64,000 bases of DNA, from NCBI GenBank assembly GCA_020832545.1, contig JAFIEK010000015.1, forward strand, positions 18,599 to 82,598, given 5' to 3'. This document shows, piece by piece, positions 60,827 through 64,000 of the stretch. The stretch is from Pararhodobacter sp. GTDB taxonomy: Bacteria; Pseudomonadota; Alphaproteobacteria; Rhodobacterales; Rhodobacteraceae. The notes under the pieces were generated by a model that saw nothing but the letters and a program-made list of their open reading frames with translations, made no database searches and was not told the origin of the DNA. Within the stretch, counting starts at the first letter, position 1. Each line of letters opens with the position of its first letter. Made by a program: the position numbers and the translations under genes.

Positions 60827-62173
60827 TCAAGCAGCCCGGTGTTTGCTGCCACCGCGCGCGGGGCGGCGTTTGGGCTTGCCCGAAGGCGCGCCATAGGCGG
60901 GGTGCTGACGTGGCTTCTCGCCTTGCTTTGAACCTGCATTGCCACCGCCTGAGCGCGGCGGACCGCCACGCCCCTGACCCTGACCACCACGGCCCTGACC
61001 ATTGGCTTTGCGCGCTGCCGTGCGTGCGGCCTCGGCCATATTCTCAGGCCAGGGGTCGCCACCGGCCACTGTGATTGGCAGCCGCGTCAGCTTTTCAATG
61101 GCGCGCAGATCAGCCATTTCGGCCGGGGCGCAGAACGCCATGGCCCGGCCATCGCGGCCCGCCCGGGCCGTGCGGCCAATGCGGTGGATGTAGTTTTCCG
61201 GCACATTCGGCAGGTCAAAATTATAGACATGGCGCACCAGCGGAATGTCGATGCCGCGTGCGGCCACATCGGTCGCCACCAGCACCTTCAGCTCACCCGC
61301 CCGGAACGATGCCAGCGTGCGCTCGCGCTGACCCTGGCTTTTGTTGCCGTGGATCGAACCGGCAGAAAAACCCCAGCTGACCAGCAGCTTCATCAGCTTT
61401 TCGGCCCCGTGCTTGGTGCGCGAGAAGACCAGCGCCAGTTCATCGCGGTGCTGGTCCAGATAATGCTCCAGCAGCTTCGCCTTGTCGTTCTGCGCAACGT
61501 AATGCACCGCCTGTTCGATCTTGTCGGCGGCCTTGCCCGGCGGCGCGACCTGCACGCGGACCGGGTTTTCCAGATAGGTGTCGGCGATCTCGGACATGTC
61601 CTTGGGCATGGTGGCCGAGAACAGGAGCGTCTGGCGCTTGGCGGGCAGATGCCGGGCGATCTGGCGCAGGGCATGGATGAAACCCATGTCCAGCATCTGA
61701 TCAGCCTCATCTAGCACCAGAACCTGCACCTCACCCAACGTGAGCGCGCGGCGCTCCAGCAGGTCGATCAGGCGGCCCGGCGTGGCCACCAGCACATCTG
61801 TACCACGGCCCAGCTTTTCGGCCTGACGACCGAGCGAAGCACCACCCACCACAGTCACGACCTTGAGTGGGCCGCCCTGGGCCAGCGCGCTCAGGGTTTC
61901 TGCAATCTGGTTCACCAGTTCGCGGGTGGGGGCGAGGATCAGCGCGCGCACGGTTTTCGGCGCGGGACGGCCCTGCCCCATCAGGCCATGCAGAAGCGGC
62001 AGACCAAAGGCCAGCGTCTTGCCGGTGCCGGTCTGCGCCAGACCCATCAGATCGCGCCCCTCCATTACAGGGGGGATGCCGCGCGCCTGAATCGGCGTGG
62101 GCTCGGAAATGCCCATCCGTTCGACGGCGGCCATAAGACCCGGGTTCAGTCCGAGCATGGAGAAATCAGTCAT
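60827..62173 (-). CDS. DEAD-box ATP-dependent RNA helicase (RhlE/CsdA-like)
   Basis: 448-residue RNA helicase. Q motif ISEPTPIQ (residues 22-29), Walker A AQTGTGKT (46-53), the VLDEADQMLDMGF box, SAT (LLFSATMPKD) and the C-terminal-domain motif HRIGRTARAGRDG are all present. After ~residue 370 comes a basic Gly/Arg-rich tail (GQGRGGQGQGRGG) that should bind RNA. ATG 62173 has AAGGA about 7 nt upstream. It is divergent from a cold-shock protein gene over a 468-bp region rich in hairpins, suggesting cold or ribosome-assembly roles. Confidence 0.95.
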   Translation of the reverse strand: MTDFSMLGLNPGLMAAVERMGISEPTPIQARGIPPVMEGRDLMGLAQTGTGKTLAFGLPLLHGLMGQGRPAPKTVRALILAPTRELVNQIAETLSALAQGGPLKVVTVVGGASLGRQAEKLGRGTDVLVATPGRLIDLLERRALTLGEVQVLVLDEADQMLDMGFIHALRQIARHLPAKRQTLLFSATMPKDMSEIADTYLENPVRVQVAPPGKAADKIEQAVHYVAQNDKAKLLEHYLDQHRDELALVFSRTKHGAEKLMKLLVSWGFSAGSIHGNKSQGQRERTLASFRAGELKVLVATDVAARGIDIPLVRHVYNFDLPNVPENYIHRIGRTARAGRDGRAMAFCAPAEMADLRAIEKLTRLPITVAGGDPWPENMAEAARTAARKANGQGRGGQGQGRGGPPRSGGGNAGSKQGEKPRQHPAYGAPSGKPKRRPARGGSKHRAA

Positions 62174-62179
62174 TCTTTG

Positions 62180-62278
62180 TCCTTTTCGGCGCCTCTGGCG
62201 CCCGTGTTCTTTCGGGCGCAAGGCGCCCGGAACCTGCCAGCGGCAGGCAAATCATTACTGTCTGCCAACGGCAGACAG
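62180..62278 (-). promoter_or_regulatory. Hairpin-rich leader of the DEAD-box helicase gene
   Basis: Within the 100 bp upstream of the helicase start are several perfect short inverted repeats: GGCGCC-TCT-GGCGCC (~62187-62201), CCTGCC-AGC-GGCAGG (62233-62247) and CTGTCTGCC-AAC-GGCAGACAG (62258-62278). A structured 5' leader would fit temperature- or helicase-dependent autoregulation; this is inference. Confidence 0.5.
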
Positions 62279-62641
62279 AGCGGTTTCGGGCGTGCGGATC
62301 GTACCGCACAAGCCCCCACGCGTGATCTTGGGAACCTTTTGGGCCAGCGCGTCAAACGAACGGCCCACAACGCCCCTCGCGGCTGGAAAGCTGCGGGCTG
62401 CTCACGCGGCAGCAGGGCGGTGTCTGATGCGCAGATGGGCAATCAGGCCACAAAAGTCAAGCGAAACCCGCCCTAGCGGCGCACCGAACGCTTGATTTAA
62501 TACGAAAACATGGCAAACTTTGCTGCGTGACAACAGACTTTCCCGCGACCGCCTATCTCAGGCAGCCCGCACGACCGGAAGACCTGGCTGCACGGCCCGA
62601 GGGCAATCTCGCCCCGGGAGACTTGAGTAGGGGGAACGGAC
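62279..62641. other. Remainder of the helicase/cold-shock divergent intergenic region
   Basis: 363 bp without a supportable gene. An AT-richer patch near 62490-62530 (CTTGATTTAATACGAAAAC) probably holds the cold-shock promoter, giving a leader of roughly 120-140 nt, a length usual for csp genes. No clear -35/-10 pair could be fixed. Confidence 0.45.
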
Positions 62642-62848
62642 ATGCCTACTGGTACCGTCAAATGGTTCAACACGACCAAAGGCTTTGGCTTCATCGCACC
62701 CGATGATGGCGGCAAGGATGTCTTCGTGCATATCTCGGCGGTTGAACGCGCCGGGCTCACGGGGCTGGCCGACAATCAGAAGGTCAGCTTTGAGATGCAG
62801 GCCGGGCGCGACGGGCGCTCATCGGCGGGTGATCTGAAGCTGCTCTGA
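62642..62848 (+). CDS. Cold-shock protein, CspA family
   Basis: 68-residue nucleic-acid-binding OB-fold protein. RNP1 is K13-GFGFI and RNP2 is V27-[22 protein letters not shown] is the classic CspA opening. It acts as an RNA chaperone. GGGGGAA lies just upstream of the ATG. It has a long leader and is divergent from an RNA helicase gene; a good terminator follows 20 bp downstream. The GNxxQ-type loop and length are normal, so this is a complete single-domain Csp. Confidence 0.97.
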   Translation: MPTGTVKWFNTTKGFGFIAPDDGGKDVFVHISAVERAGLTGLADNQKVSFEMQAGRDGRSSAGDLKLL

Positions 62849-62868
62849 CCCGTCCCGCGCAACACGGG

Positions 62869-62904
62869 CCCCGCCAAGGGCGCTATCAACTTTGGCGGGG
62901 TTTT
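62869..62904 (+). terminator. Rho-independent terminator of the cold-shock gene
   Basis: 9-bp stem CCCCGCCAA/TTGGCGGGG with a long loop, followed by TTTT. It lies 20 bp after the csp stop. Confidence 0.85.
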
Positions 62905-62917
62905 GATTGCCGGGCGC

Positions 62918-63241
62918 TCAATTCACGCCCAGCGCGCGCCGCACGTCAGGGGCCCAGCCCAGATACAGCACCCCGCCCGCGAGGATCACCGGGCGCTTCA
63001 TCAGAGCCGGATGCGCGGACAGCAGCGCTTCCGGCATAGTCTGGCGCTCAGCCTCGGACAGGCTGCGCCAGGTGGTCGAGGCGCGGTTCACCAGCCGTTC
63101 ACCGAATTGCGCAAGAAAGGCTTTGATGTCCCCCTCGCTCAACGGTTCTGCGCGGATGTCGCGAAACCGGGCAGCGGGCAGGGCTTTGCGCGCCTTGCGG
63201 CAGGTATCGCAGGTCGGCAAGCCGTAAATCGTGATCTCCAT
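62918..63241 (-). CDS. ArsC/Spx-like thioredoxin-fold protein
   Basis: 107-residue protein of the arsenate reductase-related family. It opens MEITIYGLPTCDTCRKA with C11 and C14; the conserved Arg is in HPALMKRPVIL (~residue 84). The family includes glutaredoxin-dependent arsenate reductases and YffB/Spx-like proteins of uncertain function. No other arsenic gene is nearby, so arsenate reduction is not supported. ATG 63241 is preferred because it gives the family N-terminus directly; the frame is open to 63298. It is convergent with the csp gene and its terminator. Confidence 0.85.
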   Translation of the reverse strand: MEITIYGLPTCDTCRKARKALPAARFRDIRAEPLSEGDIKAFLAQFGERLVNRASTTWRSLSEAERQTMPEALLSAHPALMKRPVILAGGVLYLGWAPDVRRALGVN

Positions 63242-63333
63242 CGTCCTCTCCATCGGATTGCTTGTTGCGTTTCTATCCTGCCGTGCCGTGGCAGGCAAAC
63301 CCTTGCAAACGGTTCACTGACCACTTTGGCGGC

Positions 63334-63789
63334 TTACAGCGGGCCGGGCCTGCGCTCTTCGCTCAGCAGAACATTGGCATCGACCTGCCCCACCCCCGGC
63401 AAGGTCATGATCCGGCGGCGCAACACACGCTCGAAATCCGGCAAATCGCGCGCGACCACGCGCAGGCGGTAATCGTAGAGCCCCAGGACATGCTGCACGG
63501 TCTGTACCTCGGGGATCGCCGAGACCGCGCGTTCGAAATCTTCGAGACTGACACGGCCCTTGGTGGCCAGCGTCACGCCCAGAAACACCGTCACCCCAAA
63601 GCCCAGCGCCGCGTGATCCAGCAGCAAGCGCTGCCCGGCGATGACCCCGGCCGCGCGCAGACGGTTGATGCGCCGCCAGGTGGCTGGCTGGCTGAGACCC
63701 AGCGCCCGCCCCAGCGCACCTGCGCTCTGGCGTGCGTCCCGCGACAATGCCCGCAAGATGGCACGGTCGGTCTCATCGAGGTCGATCAT
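63334..63789 (-). CDS. Lrp/AsnC-family transcriptional regulator
   Basis: 151-residue regulator: winged helix-turn-helix (MIDLDETDRAILRALSRDAR; recognition region GLSQPATWRRINRLRAAG, ~residues 32-49), then a RAM ligand-binding domain (~70-145; GLYDYRLRVVARDLPDFE). Lrp proteins sense amino acids and form octamers. It is preceded upstream by low-complexity sequence, so its promoter and target cannot be read. Normal length and motifs. Confidence 0.93.
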   Translation of the reverse strand: MIDLDETDRAILRALSRDARQSAGALGRALGLSQPATWRRINRLRAAGVIAGQRLLLDHAALGFGVTVFLGVTLATKGRVSLEDFERAVSAIPEVQTVQHVLGLYDYRLRVVARDLPDFERVLRRRIMTLPGVGQVDANVLLSEERRPGPL

Positions 63790-63799
63790 GCCCCTTGCC

Positions 63800-64000
63800 C
63801 CCCGGACGGGGCGCGGCGGCGCGGGGGGGCGCCGCCCCCCCCCCCCCCCCCCGGGGGGGGGCCCCGGGGGGGGGGGCCCCCGGGCCCCCCGCGGGGGGCG
63901 GGGCGGGCGGGGGGGGGCCCCCCCCCCCCGGGGCGGGGGGGGGGCCGGGCGGTGTCCCGGGCCCGGGCGCGGAACCCCACCCCCTGGACCCTGCCCTGGA
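63800..64000. other. Homopolymer-rich low-complexity end, probable sequence artefact
   Basis: About 200 bases almost wholly of long C and G runs (up to 18-20 of one base), unlike anything else in the window. The overlapping 64-codon Gly/Pro/Arg frame has no protein-like features. It is best explained as a poor contig end or base-calling failure in GC-rich sequence. Confidence 0.8.

Noticed and set aside
63786..63980. 64-codon Gly/Pro/Arg frame at the window end
   Set aside because: Encoded entirely by homopolymer runs of doubtful sequence.
1..64000. Search by eye for CRISPR arrays, tRNA/rRNA genes, transposases, integrases or toxin-antitoxin pairs
   Set aside because: No regular direct repeats with spacers, no cloverleaf or rRNA signature sequences and no transposase or integrase-like proteins were recognised.

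Overview
The window is about 64 kb of GC-rich, densely coding bacterial chromosome. It is most consistent with an alphaproteobacterium of the Rhodobacterales/Rhodobacteraceae type. The grounds are the mix of Liv-type, TRAP and polar amino acid transporters with CoA-based catabolic operons, a gcvTHP operon behind a tandem glycine riboswitch, an N-acetylglutaminylglutamine amide (NAGGN) osmolyte trio, and many ATGA gene overlaps. No rRNA, tRNA, CRISPR array, insertion sequence or phage gene was recognised. The taxonomic statement is an inference from gene content.

Layout. 1-4222 (+): a Liv-type ABC importer, with the binding-protein gene cut by the window edge. 4354-8999 (-): glycine cleavage operon gcvT-gcvH-gcvP with its riboswitch. 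9130-9696 (+): a gamma-glutamylcyclotransferase-like gene. 9846-11336 (-): a DegP/HtrA protease. 11529-26985 (-): a 15-gene accessory catabolic region in three transcription units. These are (i) CoA ligase, OsmC, thiolase-like protein, DUF35-SDR fusion, cyclase, racemase-like protein and a second CoA ligase; (ii) TRAP transporter dctPQM plus an EthD-like protein; (iii) GntR regulator, flavin monooxygenase, FAD-linked hydroxyacid dehydrogenase and HpaI aldolase. A GntR-type palindrome overlaps a promoter in front of units ii and iii. A LysR gene (27091) diverges from unit i and a quinone-oxidoreductase-like gene follows it.

29003-37642: a LysR gene divergent from a nine-gene operon. The operon encodes a polar amino acid ABC importer, creatininase-family amidohydrolase, class III aminotransferase, beta-keto acid cleavage enzyme (DUF849), GNAT acetyltransferase and HDAC-like deacetylase. 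37715-42138 (-): an RND efflux pump and its adaptor. 42727-47460 (+): the NAGGN trio. Then come an M20 amidohydrolase and a chemoreceptor (to 51154). 51444-60784 (+): a second Liv-type importer followed by an alpha/beta hydrolase, a TetR regulator, an enoyl-CoA hydratase/isomerase, a CoA ligase and two hotdog proteins. 60827-63789: a DEAD-box RNA helicase divergent from a cold-shock protein, then an ArsC-like protein and an Lrp regulator. The last ~200 bases are homopolymer-rich and look like a bad contig end.

Recurrent themes. All four transporter binding-protein genes, and gcvH, are followed 6-9 nt after the stop codon by a strong GC-rich hairpin, a likely device for making more of these proteins than of their downstream partners. 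A structured intergenic repeat occurs three times with two compensating hairpins. Several enzymes keep their family fold but have lost catalytic residues: the DUF35-SDR fusion, the thiolase-like protein, the racemase-like protein, the second hotdog protein and the FCD regulator. The least familiar system is the 11529-26985 catabolic region, particularly the DUF35-SDR plus cysteine-less thiolase pair.
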